Positions 1 to 8,566 of a stretch of DNA of 64,000 nt are shown in pieces. A program made the position numbers and the translations under genes. The notes under the pieces were generated by a model that was given only the letters and a program-made list of their open reading frames with translations, was not told the DNA's origin and did not search any database. Origin of the DNA: Deltaproteobacteria bacterium (GTDB taxonomy: Bacteria > Myxococcota_A > Polyangia > JAAYKL01); the NCBI GenBank assembly GCA_028713995.1, contig JAQTNF010000005.1, positions 1 through 64,000 of the forward strand, in the 5' to 3' direction. Position 1 is the stretch's first letter. Each line of letters opens with the position of its first letter.

Positions 1-78
1 GCCCCCGAGGACTGGTTGCCCTGGAACTATCACCTCGCCCTCGCCGAGCTCGACGCGATCGCCGCAACCCACGACTGA
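1..78 (+). CDS. C-terminal fragment of a CDS truncated by the window edge
   Basis: Frame 1 open from base 1 to TGA at 76-78 (APEDWLPWNYHLALAELDAIAATHD*). Confidence 0.4.
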   Translation, partial: APEDWLPWNYHLALAELDAIAATHD

Positions 79-175
79 CCGCGTTCGTGTCGACTTTTGC
101 GAGGCGCGACATGCCTGCCGAAAACTCGCCATCGGGGGAGAAGAGCGGAGTTATGGTCAATGGAGTTATGGCCTG

Positions 176-204
176 TTGACACCTGGGGCAATGTCGCATA
201 AAGT
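176..204 (+). promoter_or_regulatory. sigma70-type promoter, TTGACA-N17-TAAAGT
   Basis: -35 at 176-181, -10 at 199-204, 17-bp spacer, upstream of the ATG at 255. Confidence 0.5.
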
Positions 205-254
205 GTCCTTTGTGGGGGATAACCCTACAGGCAAAGGTCAGCGGGGAGGCGAGA

Positions 255-455
255 ATGAACAACAAAAGCGATAAAAGAAAACAGAGCCTCTATTTCCCGG
301 AAGACATGCTTCAGGAGATCACTGCCGAGGCCGCGCGACAGGACAGATCTCTTTCGTGGATAGTACAGAAATCATGGAAGATATCTCGAAAGGAGATCAT
401 GCAGTATCCGTCGGTCAATGGGCCGGGCGAGGATGACGGCGAACCTTCCGAGTGA
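255..455 (+). CDS. small ribbon-helix-helix-like protein (TIGR04563-like)
   Basis: MNNKSDKRKQSLYFPEDMLQEITAEAARQDRSLSWIVQKSWKIS; ATG at 255 after GGGGAGGCGAGA. Confidence 0.65.
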   Translation: MNNKSDKRKQSLYFPEDMLQEITAEAARQDRSLSWIVQKSWKISRKEIMQYPSVNGPGEDDGEPSE

Positions 456-1386
456 ACCGGCCGCGGCGAAGCGCCCATCGGCTTCGTCCGCCGGGTTCGT
501 CCGGTCTTCCGACGGCACGGAGCTCCACTTTGATCGTCAAGGCGTTGGCAGGTCCGTACTTTTGTGCGACGGGCTCCTGTGCGACGGACACATCTGGAAA
601 TACGTCGCGCCCGCCCTTTGTGGCGAATGTGATCTTCTGCACTGGCATTACCCGGGGCACGGCGAGTCGCAGGATCCGCCCGAACAGGCGGATGTGGGGC
701 CAAAGCGCTTGGCCGACGACGCAGCTCTCGTCGCAAGGAGCGCGGGGTTCGATCGCGTCACGGTTCTCGGGCACAGTCTCGGGGTTCAGGTCGCCCTCGA
801 GCTCTGGCGGCGCCACCGTGGAATCGTGGACGGCCTCGTCCTCATCTGCGGCTCGCCCGGCAACATCGTCCGCGACTTCCATGAGAACGCCGTCCTCAAG
901 TGGCTTGTGCCGGTCGTCGATGTGGCCGGTAGATTTCTGCCCTCCGCCGTGACGGCGCTGTGGCGCAGAATCCCGTCCGACCCTCTCCTATGGCTCGCCA
1001 TGCATTCGCGCGAGGTGAACACGAGGCTCATCAAGACTGCCGATCTGGCCCAGTATTTCGGCAGGCTCGGGCGAGTGGAGATCCGACTCGCCCTGCGCTT
1101 CCTCGAAGCCGCCGGGCATCACGACGCGACTCCTTTCCTGCGAGACATAGATGTCCCCGTGCTCGTGGTCGCGGCCGAACAGGATCGCTTCACGCCGGCG
1201 CAACGCTCGCGGTTCATGGCTTCGGCGATTCCGGGGGCGGAGCTGCTCATGGTGCCGCAGGGCACGCACTCGCTGCCCATCGAACAGCCGGAGATCGTCA
1301 ACCTGAGGATCCGTCGGTTCCTGCGGGAGCGGCTCGATCCGCCGGCCGCCGCCGCCACCAATCCTCGACCTCGTCCATCCGAGTGA
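418..1386 (+). CDS. alpha/beta hydrolase
   Basis: GHSLGVQ nucleophile elbow, HYPGHG oxyanion region, C-terminal GTHSLPIEQPE; start may lie downstream of 418. Confidence 0.8.
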   Translation: MGRARMTANLPSEPAAAKRPSASSAGFVRSSDGTELHFDRQGVGRSVLLCDGLLCDGHIWKYVAPALCGECDLLHWHYPGHGESQDPPEQADVGPKRLADDAALVARSAGFDRVTVLGHSLGVQVALELWRRHRGIVDGLVLICGSPGNIVRDFHENAVLKWLVPVVDVAGRFLPSAVTALWRRIPSDPLLWLAMHSREVNTRLIKTADLAQYFGRLGRVEIRLALRFLEAAGHHDATPFLRDIDVPVLVVAAEQDRFTPAQRSRFMASAIPGAELLMVPQGTHSLPIEQPEIVNLRIRRFLRERLDPPAAAATNPRPRPSE

Positions 1387-3262
1387 CCCGCGGGCACGGC
1401 GGCAACGAGGCGAGGAAAGTGCTCGCGTAGGCCATGGTCCCGAGCCGCCGATCGAGGATCGCAACCACTCCCCGGTCATCCCGCGTGCGGATCAGCCTGC
1501 CGAAGCCCTGCTTGAGCGCGAGCGCGGCCATGGGGATCTGGTACTCGACGAAGGCGTTTCGTCCCTCGGCTGTGAGGTGTGCGATCCGCGCGGAGACGAG
1601 CGGATTGTCGGGCGAGGAGAACGGGAGCTTGTCCATGACCACGAGCCGCAGTGCATCGCCGGGAAGATCGACGCCCTGCCAGAAGCTCGTGGTGGCGCAC
1701 AGCACGGAAGCTGGATCGGCCATGAAGCGCGCAAGCAGCACGCTCTTGGGCGCGGTGCCCTGGATCAGGAGGGGGCCCGGCGTTCGCCCCTCCAACCGAC
1801 CGTGGATCGCACGCATGTTGCGGTGAGACGTGCACAGGACCAAGGCGCCGCCCGAGGTGAGCCGGATGAGCCGCTCGATTTCCAAAGTGGCGTTCTCCTC
1901 GAACTCGGGATCCCTGGGATCAGGGAGATGTCCCGGCATGTAGAGGCATGCCTGCCGGGGGTAATCGAAGGGAGACGGGGCCGACAGCTCGTCGGCGTCG
2001 AAATCGATGCCGAGTCGCGACTTGAGATAGCGGAAATCACCACCCGTCGAAAGGGTTGCGCTGGTGAGGACGATGGTTCGTAGTCGGAAGAAAATTTTTT
2101 CGCGCAGGAAGTCCGAAACATCGATAGGCGAGGCGCCCAGTGTCACAAAGCGGCCCCGCGTCTCTACCCAGTGGATATGGCCCGTCTCGGCCCGGCCCAA
2201 CACCGTGTCGAGATCGGAGCGGACGTTGGCGAGCCGATCGGCGCACTGATCGACGATCTCATTCCGGCCCTCGAGCACGCGTACCGAGTGCTCGACTGCG
2301 TCGAGCGCTGCATCCAATCGGAAATAGGCGGCTTCCATGTCGCCCCCGGGCTCGAGCGGCTCGAGCTGGCGGCGACCCGCCTGGCCAAGGAGCAGACGGA
2401 ACAGACTTTCAGCCGCCCCCCGGGCGCCCTCGACGAGCCGGGGCCGTGCGACGCGCGACGGATCCTCGGCGAATCTTGCGGCCTCGACCGCAGCCACCAC
2501 GTCGTCGAGCAGGCGCCGTACCTGGCCCGATGAGGCCTTGATGCTGAAGAACTCCGTGGCCACATCCTCCACCGCGTGGGCTTCGTCGAAAACCACCACA
2601 TCGTGATCGGGGAGGATGGCGCCACCCTTGAGTCGCGTGGCGAGATCCGCGAAGTAGAGGTGGTGGTTCACGACCACGAGAGCCGCGCGCATGGCATCCT
2701 GGCGTGCGCGCGTGAGGTGGCACTCCTCGAAGCGGCTGCAGCGCGCGCCAAGCCGTGTCTCCTTGGTCGAACACACCTCGAGCCACATCGGGTCGTCGTC
2801 GGGAAGCCCCTCGAGCTCCATACGGTCACCGGTCTCGGTGGCCCCGGCCCAGCGTTCGAGCTCGGCCACGCGACGCGACGGGTAAGCAAGCGACCTGGGA
2901 GAGCGCAGGAAGTCGGCGAGGCGCCTCTTGCAAAGGTAATTCTCCTGGCCCTTCAGGTAGACCGCGTGCGCCGGCCGCCCGAGCGCGCCTTCGAGGAAGG
3001 AGACGTCCTTGAAGAAGACCTGCTCTTGCAGGTTGCGCGTGCCGGTCGACACCACCACGGTCCTTCCGCACAAGATCGCCGGAACCAGATACGCGAGGGT
3101 CTTGCCCGTGCCCGTGCCCGCTTCGGCGAGCAGCACGCCGCCATCCTCGATGGCGCGGCCGACCGCCTCGGCCATGCTGACTTGCGACGCGCGCGCTTCG
3201 TATTGGACGAGGCTCGAGGCGATCGGGCCCGTCGGCGAGAAGATGTCGGCGACCCCGCTCAA
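1298..3262 (-). CDS. ATP-dependent DNA helicase, DinG/XPD-like
   Basis: AEAGTGTGKTLAYLVP Walker A, VVFDEAH, Fe-S-type Cys cluster (YLCKRRL...CSTKETRLGARCSRFEECH), GFGRLIRTRDDRG. Confidence 0.88.
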   Translation of the reverse strand: MSGVADIFSPTGPIASSLVQYEARASQVSMAEAVGRAIEDGGVLLAEAGTGTGKTLAYLVPAILCGRTVVVSTGTRNLQEQVFFKDVSFLEGALGRPAHAVYLKGQENYLCKRRLADFLRSPRSLAYPSRRVAELERWAGATETGDRMELEGLPDDDPMWLEVCSTKETRLGARCSRFEECHLTRARQDAMRAALVVVNHHLYFADLATRLKGGAILPDHDVVVFDEAHAVEDVATEFFSIKASSGQVRRLLDDVVAAVEAARFAEDPSRVARPRLVEGARGAAESLFRLLLGQAGRRQLEPLEPGGDMEAAYFRLDAALDAVEHSVRVLEGRNEIVDQCADRLANVRSDLDTVLGRAETGHIHWVETRGRFVTLGASPIDVSDFLREKIFFRLRTIVLTSATLSTGGDFRYLKSRLGIDFDADELSAPSPFDYPRQACLYMPGHLPDPRDPEFEENATLEIERLIRLTSGGALVLCTSHRNMRAIHGRLEGRTPGPLLIQGTAPKSVLLARFMADPASVLCATTSFWQGVDLPGDALRLVVMDKLPFSSPDNPLVSARIAHLTAEGRNAFVEYQIPMAALALKQGFGRLIRTRDDRGVVAILDRRLGTMAYASTFLASLPPCPRVTRMDEVEDWWRRRPADRAAPAGTDGSSG

Positions 3263-3489
3263 AGCACATACCGGAAGATAAAGAACACAAGAACGCCGAA
3301 CGTCAATAAAAAGGCCGCGATGACCCAGGGATCGGTGCGCGTGGCGTCGAGGATGGACTGTGCCCTCTTCCTCACGCCCTCCGGGCTGTCGCCTGTGACG
3401 AGCTCGTGCGCCAGATTGCGTGCGGTGCGGTAATCACCGGCAATGTAAGCGCGCTCTGCCTTTTCGAGAGTCGCCGCAGGATCACTCAT
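3259..3489 (-). CDS. small protein with C-terminal transmembrane helix
   Basis: ADPAATLEKAERAYIAGDYRTARNLA TPR-like helix plus PWVIAAFLLTFGVLVFFIFRYVL; 4-nt overlap with the helicase start. Confidence 0.6.
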   Translation of the reverse strand: MSDPAATLEKAERAYIAGDYRTARNLAHELVTGDSPEGVRKRAQSILDATRTDPWVIAAFLLTFGVLVFFIFRYVL

Positions 3490-3496
3490 GGGAAGG

Positions 3497-3526
3497 ATTC
3501 TATGTTCGCGCTCCGGCCGGGGTCAA
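3497..3526 (-). promoter_or_regulatory. promoter TTGACC-N18-TAGAAT
   Basis: -35 at 3521-3526, -10 at 3497-3502, upstream of the 3489 start. Confidence 0.45.
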
Positions 3527-3606
3527 CGTTCTTGCGCGGCTTCCGGCCCGTCTTCCGGCTCGACGTCGCTTGTTGTCCGGCGCGCCATGGGCTAGGATAC
3601 GCCGCG

Positions 3607-4227
3607 ATGTCGATTGGGACTCGAGACAGGCCGTCGGGGGATGAATCGTCCGAGGTGCAAGGCGAGATCGCCCGAAGGCCTGCGTGGGCTCCGTTGCGGG
3701 TGCTCGCGATCGTGACCGGTCTCTTCCTGGTGCGCGGTCTGCTCGGCCTTCTCGCGCGTTACTGTCTGGGCCTGCGCCGCGTCGCCACGGCGAGGTGGGA
3801 TGGCGTGTCGCTTTCCCTTGATACCGAGTGGTCGGTTTTTGGTAGGGTCGTGCGCCGTCAGAAGACCCTGGCACGCCTCGCGGACCTGCGCGCCGTAAGG
3901 TTCGAGAACCGCAAGCGGTACGTGTACCTCCTCGTGGGCTTCGGCGCGCTCGCGATTGGGACGTGGATCGGGATCCAGTGGCTCGTGGACGGCCTCAGGG
4001 CCGGGTACCCCTACCTCGCGCTGATCGGCGCCGGCGTGATCGCGCTCGGTGTCGCGGTCGACCTATGCCTGTACCTTCTCGTCCCCGCAGGACGGGACGC
4101 GAGCAGGTTGTTGATCGTCGTCGGGCCGTGGTGCACGGTCCTGACCGGCGTCGACCCCGGCGCTGCCGAACGTTTGCTCGGGGCGATTCGCGGTGCGTTC
4201 GGCTCCCTCACGGCCCAACGCCGCTGA
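3607..4227 (+). CDS. membrane protein of unknown function
   Basis: Three to four hydrophobic segments; internal ATG at 3607 preferred over the ORF start. Confidence 0.6.
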   Translation: MSIGTRDRPSGDESSEVQGEIARRPAWAPLRVLAIVTGLFLVRGLLGLLARYCLGLRRVATARWDGVSLSLDTEWSVFGRVVRRQKTLARLADLRAVRFENRKRYVYLLVGFGALAIGTWIGIQWLVDGLRAGYPYLALIGAGVIALGVAVDLCLYLLVPAGRDASRLLIVVGPWCTVLTGVDPGAAERLLGAIRGAFGSLTAQRR

Positions 4228-5162
4228 TGGACGATCTGCTCGGCAAGCGCTTCGTCGTCGTCGCCGGCAAGGGCGGTGTGGGGCGCACCACGGTTTCTCT
4301 CGTGATCGGAAAGCTCGCCGCCTTGCGCGGTAAGCGGGTGCTCGTGTGCCTCGCGAACGCTCCGCCCCGCTATTCCGATTTGCTGGAGGAGACCGTTCTC
4401 GATGCGAAGATCCAAGAAGCCGTGGGCGGCCTCCATGTTGTGAACCTGGATCCGAAGGTGTGCGAGGAAGAGTACGGCCTCATGATCCTCCACAACAGGA
4501 TCCTTCACCGTCTGGTCTTCGGCAGCAGGATCGTCAGGACGTTCCTCGACGCGGTGCCGGGGCTCGCCGAGTGGGCCATGCTCGGCAAGGCCACTTACCA
4601 TGCGCTCAAGACGTCGGACGGGGGGCCCGAGTACGACATGGTCGTCTTCGACTCGCCGGCCACGGGTCACGGTCTGGACGTGCTTGCCTTGCCGCGGGCC
4701 ATCGTGTCCGCCGTCCCGGGCGGCCGCATGCGCGAGGAGGCGGAGCTCAGGGTCGCGCTCATGGGTGACGCCTCTCAGTGCGAGGTCGTTCCGGTCACGA
4801 TCCCCGAGGAGATCCCTGTGAACGAGACCATCGAGCTCGTTGCCGCCTTGGGGAGGCTCGGGCTCGCCGTGCGGCGCATGGTGGTCAACATGATGTCGTC
4901 GCGGGCGGACGCGGATGAGCTGCTGGGACATATCGCCGGGCTCGCGGAGGAGGGCGTGACCAGACCCTCCTGGCTCGTTCCAGCGGCTGCGGCCGTTCGT
5001 GCGCGGCAGATGGAGAAGGACAGCCTCGCGCGTCTCGCAAAAACGGTCTGCGTCCCGCAAATCGAGCTGCCCGCCCTGCCGGGGGGCTGGCTGCACGAGG
5101 GGTCGATCCTGACGCTGGTCCGTGCTTTCGAGGCGGCTTTCACGCCAAAGCAGCGCGCTTGA
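4227..5162 (+). CDS. ArsA-like anion-transporting ATPase family protein
   Basis: KFVVVAGKGGVGRTTVS deviant Walker A, DMVVFDSPATGHGLDVL; ATG overlaps the upstream stop (TGATG). Confidence 0.75.
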   Translation: MDDLLGKRFVVVAGKGGVGRTTVSLVIGKLAALRGKRVLVCLANAPPRYSDLLEETVLDAKIQEAVGGLHVVNLDPKVCEEEYGLMILHNRILHRLVFGSRIVRTFLDAVPGLAEWAMLGKATYHALKTSDGGPEYDMVVFDSPATGHGLDVLALPRAIVSAVPGGRMREEAELRVALMGDASQCEVVPVTIPEEIPVNETIELVAALGRLGLAVRRMVVNMMSSRADADELLGHIAGLAEEGVTRPSWLVPAAAAVRARQMEKDSLARLAKTVCVPQIELPALPGGWLHEGSILTLVRAFEAAFTPKQRA

Positions 5163-5165
5163 AAC

Positions 5166-5750
5166 CTACCTGCGCATTGTCGAGGCGGCGCGCGTGGTGA
5201 CGAAATAGCGGGCCGGCCATTGCCTGTAGTAGACGGCGTCGAGCAACACGCCGCCGCGGTCATCATACTCGCAAACGGTCTGCTCCTCGTCGTTCTGCTT
5301 ACACCGCACCTTGCCGAATACGCGCAGGAGGGAGCCGGGCTGCACTTTGTTAAGCCCCGGGGACGTGTCGGTCGCCGTGAGCGCGACGATGGCCGAGAAG
5401 CCGCCCGAGGTCTTGAAGTGCACCGTGACACGACACGATCCGCTGGAGTCGTCGTCGCACAGATGGCGCTCCTGGTGCTGCCGGTGCGACAGAGCGATGA
5501 GGTATCGTCCGTCCGGCGCCTGGGTCACCTTTTCGACGACGCCGAACCATGCGATCAGCTTGCCTTCGAAACTCGAAGGAGAGGACGTCACGTCGCCGTA
5601 CCCGTATTCCTTGCCCTGTTCGTCGTAGGACTCTTCGTCGTCGAGAGGCACGTAGTAGCGGGAAAAGCCGTACTGGCCGGCGCCGCACCCCGCGAAGGCC
5701 GGTGCAAGCGCGGCCGCGAGCAACCCAAGAAAGCGTACCTGAGCGCTCAT
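5166..5750 (-). CDS. putative lipoprotein
   Basis: N-terminal LAAALAPAFAGCG signal/lipobox-like sequence. Confidence 0.6.
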   Translation of the reverse strand: MSAQVRFLGLLAAALAPAFAGCGAGQYGFSRYYVPLDDEESYDEQGKEYGYGDVTSSPSSFEGKLIAWFGVVEKVTQAPDGRYLIALSHRQHQERHLCDDDSSGSCRVTVHFKTSGGFSAIVALTATDTSPGLNKVQPGSLLRVFGKVRCKQNDEEQTVCEYDDRGGVLLDAVYYRQWPARYFVTTRAASTMRR

Positions 5751-6094
5751 CGCCGCGAGCTCTCTTCGAAACGTTCCATGAGTAATCCGATCTCCCTCAG
5801 TTGATCCTGGAGCAGGTTGACCTGCATGCGCTTCTCCTCGATAGCCTGGTTCATGGACGCGATCTCGCTTTGCAGGTGCACGATGTGCTGCGTGATCTCA
5901 TCCTGCCTTTCAGCCGAGGCCTGCAGCAGTGTCGGGATGTTGACCCCCATGCTCTCCAGGGTCCGGCGGATGACGTTGACGATGAGCTTCTCGTTCAGCC
6001 CCTCGAGAGGGACCTGTTTCATGAGGCTGAGCGCCTGATCGACGCCGTACTGCATCTGGGCCGCCGTTCCGTATTCGTATGGTCCTTGGGACAT
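5747..6094 (-). CDS. small coiled-coil protein
   Basis: Heptad-rich HIVHLQSEIASMNQAIEEKRMQVNLLQDQLREIGLLMERFEE; 4-nt overlap with the next gene. Confidence 0.6.
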   Translation of the reverse strand: MSQGPYEYGTAAQMQYGVDQALSLMKQVPLEGLNEKLIVNVIRRTLESMGVNIPTLLQASAERQDEITQHIVHLQSEIASMNQAIEEKRMQVNLLQDQLREIGLLMERFEESSRR

Positions 6095-6132
6095 GCCGCC
6101 TCCTTCTTGCGCGATTTCGCCCCCAAATAGAA

Positions 6133-6161
6133 AACATAGTCGTCCTTCCCGCCACGGTCAA
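6133..6161 (-). promoter_or_regulatory. promoter TTGACC-N17-TATGTT
   Basis: -35 at 6156-6161, -10 at 6133-6138, upstream of the 6094 start. Confidence 0.5.
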
Positions 6162-6273
6162 CGTTCATCGAAGTCCGCCGTGTTCACCGGTTTACGCGCC
6201 GTTGCCCTCCTGATAAATTCAAATCTCCGGGCTTCCACACGCGCGAGTCCCTGCCGCGGTTCGAGGTGAGGAG

Positions 6274-7974
6274 ATGATTGTCAGGAACAGGATTCTGGTG
6301 CTCTTCTTCCTGGGGCTCTTCCTGCCCGTCGCCGCGGTCGTGCTCCTTTCCCTCATCGGGCTCGTCGCCATCGATGTTGACTTTTCGGGTCGTTCGCTCG
6401 TGTTCGGCGTGGGTGCGCTCGCTCTCCTCGTGACGGCCACCCTGCTCGTGCTGCGCGCACTGCTCGGCAAGGTGGCGGACCCGGTCGCACAGATGCTCGC
6501 GGGGATCGAGGAGATATCGCACGGGAACCTCTCTCCGACGTTGCCTCCCACCGCGCCCGGAGAGCTGGGGGTGATCAACGAGGCGCTGCGCACCATGTGC
6601 GGACAGATGCGGATGATCCTGTCTCAGCTGCGTATGCTTTCGACCCGCGTCGTCGAAGCCACCGACCGTGCTGGAACAGCCTTCGACGAAGTGCGGGACG
6701 GCGCCTTGGTCCAGTCTGAGACGGTTGCCAAGACTTACTGTGCCGTGGGGGAGCTCAGCGAGGGGCTGCTCGGTGCGTCCCGGGAGATCGAGGCGCTGGC
6801 AAAGCGCATCGACGACGGCGCATCCGCGATCTACCAGATGGACGTTACCATCTGCCGCGTCGCGGAGAACATTGGCGGCCTGCGGACCAGCATCGAGGAG
6901 GCCATCCGCACCACGCGCGACGGCGACAAGAACGTGAAGCTCCTCGCGTCCGACATGGGCGATTTGTCGTCGCGCATCGAGACCGCCAAGAGCGCTCTCG
7001 GACAGATGATTTCCGGTACGGAGCAGGCGCGGCATGACGCCCGCGACGCGACCGAAATCATGGGCGGGCTCGAGAGCGAGACCGAGCGCATCGGCAAGGC
7101 CATCGAGGCTGTCATCGAGGGCTCGAACGCGGTGCATGTCTCGAATGACCGGATCCTTGAAGTCACAACCACATTGGAATCCAGAGTGGAGAGGGTCGAT
7201 GACGTCATCGAGTTCATCCGCAACCTGGCCGAACGGACCAAGCTGCTCTCCATCAATGCCTCCATCATCGCATCCGAGGCCGGGGAGCACGGGCGGGCGT
7301 TCGCTGCCGTGGCGCACGAGATAAAAGACCTGGCGCAGTCCACGGCCGGCGCCATCTCCGAGATTTCCAAGGTCGTGGCCGGGCTCAAGGAGGGCTTCGC
7401 CCAGACCGTGGGCACGATCCAGAAGGGCCAGGCCGACGTCGACTGCGGCGTGAGCCTGGCGCGGGACGCGGTGGTGCTCCTGCACTCCATCCCCGAGCAG
7501 GTCCACCGGGCGGCGGCGCGCAACAGCGAGATCGCGGGCCGCACCGAGACCCAGGTGCAGAAAGGGCGGGAGATCGAGGAGATCATCGGAAAGATCCTGT
7601 TCACCCTCAACCAGGTGAGCGAGCTCCTGTCGGCTCAGATCACCCGCAACGACCGCACCCTGGCCCTCTACCACAACATCGGCGTCACGTCGGATCAGGT
7701 CCTCGGCTCCACACGCGAGCATGCCTACACCTCGAACGAGGTCACGCGCTCCGTCGAGGGCATCAGCGCCGACTTCCGCACGCTGGCCGACCTGGTGCGC
7801 CAGCACCTCGCTTCCTTGGGAACGGTGGTCAAGCTGTCGCAGGACGTGGTGAAGATCACCGAACGCAGCAACAAGGGGGCAAGTGAGCTGTCCGCCCTCA
7901 TCGAGGACCTCAACCGATGGGCGCAATACCTCGGCGACGACTTCCGAAAGCTCGATGTGAGTGGGGCCGACTGA
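6274..7974 (+). CDS. methyl-accepting chemotaxis protein
   Basis: Signalling tip-like NLAERTKLLSINASIIASEAGEHGRAFAAVAHEIKDLAQST; two N-terminal TM helices and HAMP-like linker. Confidence 0.85.
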   Translation: MIVRNRILVLFFLGLFLPVAAVVLLSLIGLVAIDVDFSGRSLVFGVGALALLVTATLLVLRALLGKVADPVAQMLAGIEEISHGNLSPTLPPTAPGELGVINEALRTMCGQMRMILSQLRMLSTRVVEATDRAGTAFDEVRDGALVQSETVAKTYCAVGELSEGLLGASREIEALAKRIDDGASAIYQMDVTICRVAENIGGLRTSIEEAIRTTRDGDKNVKLLASDMGDLSSRIETAKSALGQMISGTEQARHDARDATEIMGGLESETERIGKAIEAVIEGSNAVHVSNDRILEVTTTLESRVERVDDVIEFIRNLAERTKLLSINASIIASEAGEHGRAFAAVAHEIKDLAQSTAGAISEISKVVAGLKEGFAQTVGTIQKGQADVDCGVSLARDAVVLLHSIPEQVHRAAARNSEIAGRTETQVQKGREIEEIIGKILFTLNQVSELLSAQITRNDRTLALYHNIGVTSDQVLGSTREHAYTSNEVTRSVEGISADFRTLADLVRQHLASLGTVVKLSQDVVKITERSNKGASELSALIEDLNRWAQYLGDDFRKLDVSGAD

Positions 7975-8041
7975 CCTCAAAGATACGTTGTTTCGATGGG
8001 TTGGAGCCGTTTCGCACTTCGAACGTTTCCCGTCATTGGCC

Positions 8042-8070
8042 TTGACCCTGGATCTGCCATTTGATAGTAG
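8042..8070 (+). promoter_or_regulatory. promoter TTGACC-N17-TAGTAG
   Basis: -35 at 8042-8047, -10 at 8065-8070, upstream of yajC. Confidence 0.4.
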
Positions 8071-8128
8071 ATGACGGCCTTTTCGCGACACGCGGTTTTC
8101 AGCAGGTTCAGCGTAAAGGTGAGGAGAC

Positions 8129-8566
8129 GTGTTGATGCACGCCACACAGGCAGCGTTGATAGGCTGGGCCCAGCCGACAGGGGCCGCGGCTCCCTCTGGC
8201 GGTGCGCCAGCGACGGTTTCAGGCGAAGGCAAGGCGGGGACCAAGGCCCCTGGTGGTCCGGGTGGGATCCCCCCCGGGCCGTGCGGGGACATGGGCTCGG
8301 CCACCTCGATCGTCCTTATGCTGGCCATGTTCGCGATCTTTTACTTCCTGCTCATCCGGCCGCAGCAGAAAAAGGCCAAAGAACACCAAAAGATGATCGA
8401 TTCCGTCCAGAAGGGCGATGAGATCATCACGGCCGGGGGCCTCGTGGGCCGCGTAACCGGGACCTCGGATCGGTTCTTGACCATCGAAATATCGGAGAAG
8501 GTGCGCGTGCGCGTGGTGAGATCCCAGGTGGCCAGCAAAGAGGTCGCCACGGCGGAGAAGAAATAG
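8129..8566 (+). CDS. yajC: preprotein translocase subunit YajC
   Basis: FYFLLIRPQQKKAKEHQKMIDSVQKGDEIITAGGLVGRV; directly upstream of secD. Confidence 0.92.
   Translation: MLMHATQAALIGWAQPTGAAAPSGGAPATVSGEGKAGTKAPGGPGGIPPGPCGDMGSATSIVLMLAMFAIFYFLLIRPQQKKAKEHQKMIDSVQKGDEIITAGGLVGRVTGTSDRFLTIEISEKVRVRVVRSQVASKEVATAEKK

Noticed and set aside
6184-8328. 714-aa minus-strand ORF
   Set aside because: Antisense to the MCP/yajC genes; composition is a GC-rich shadow frame with no recognisable domain.
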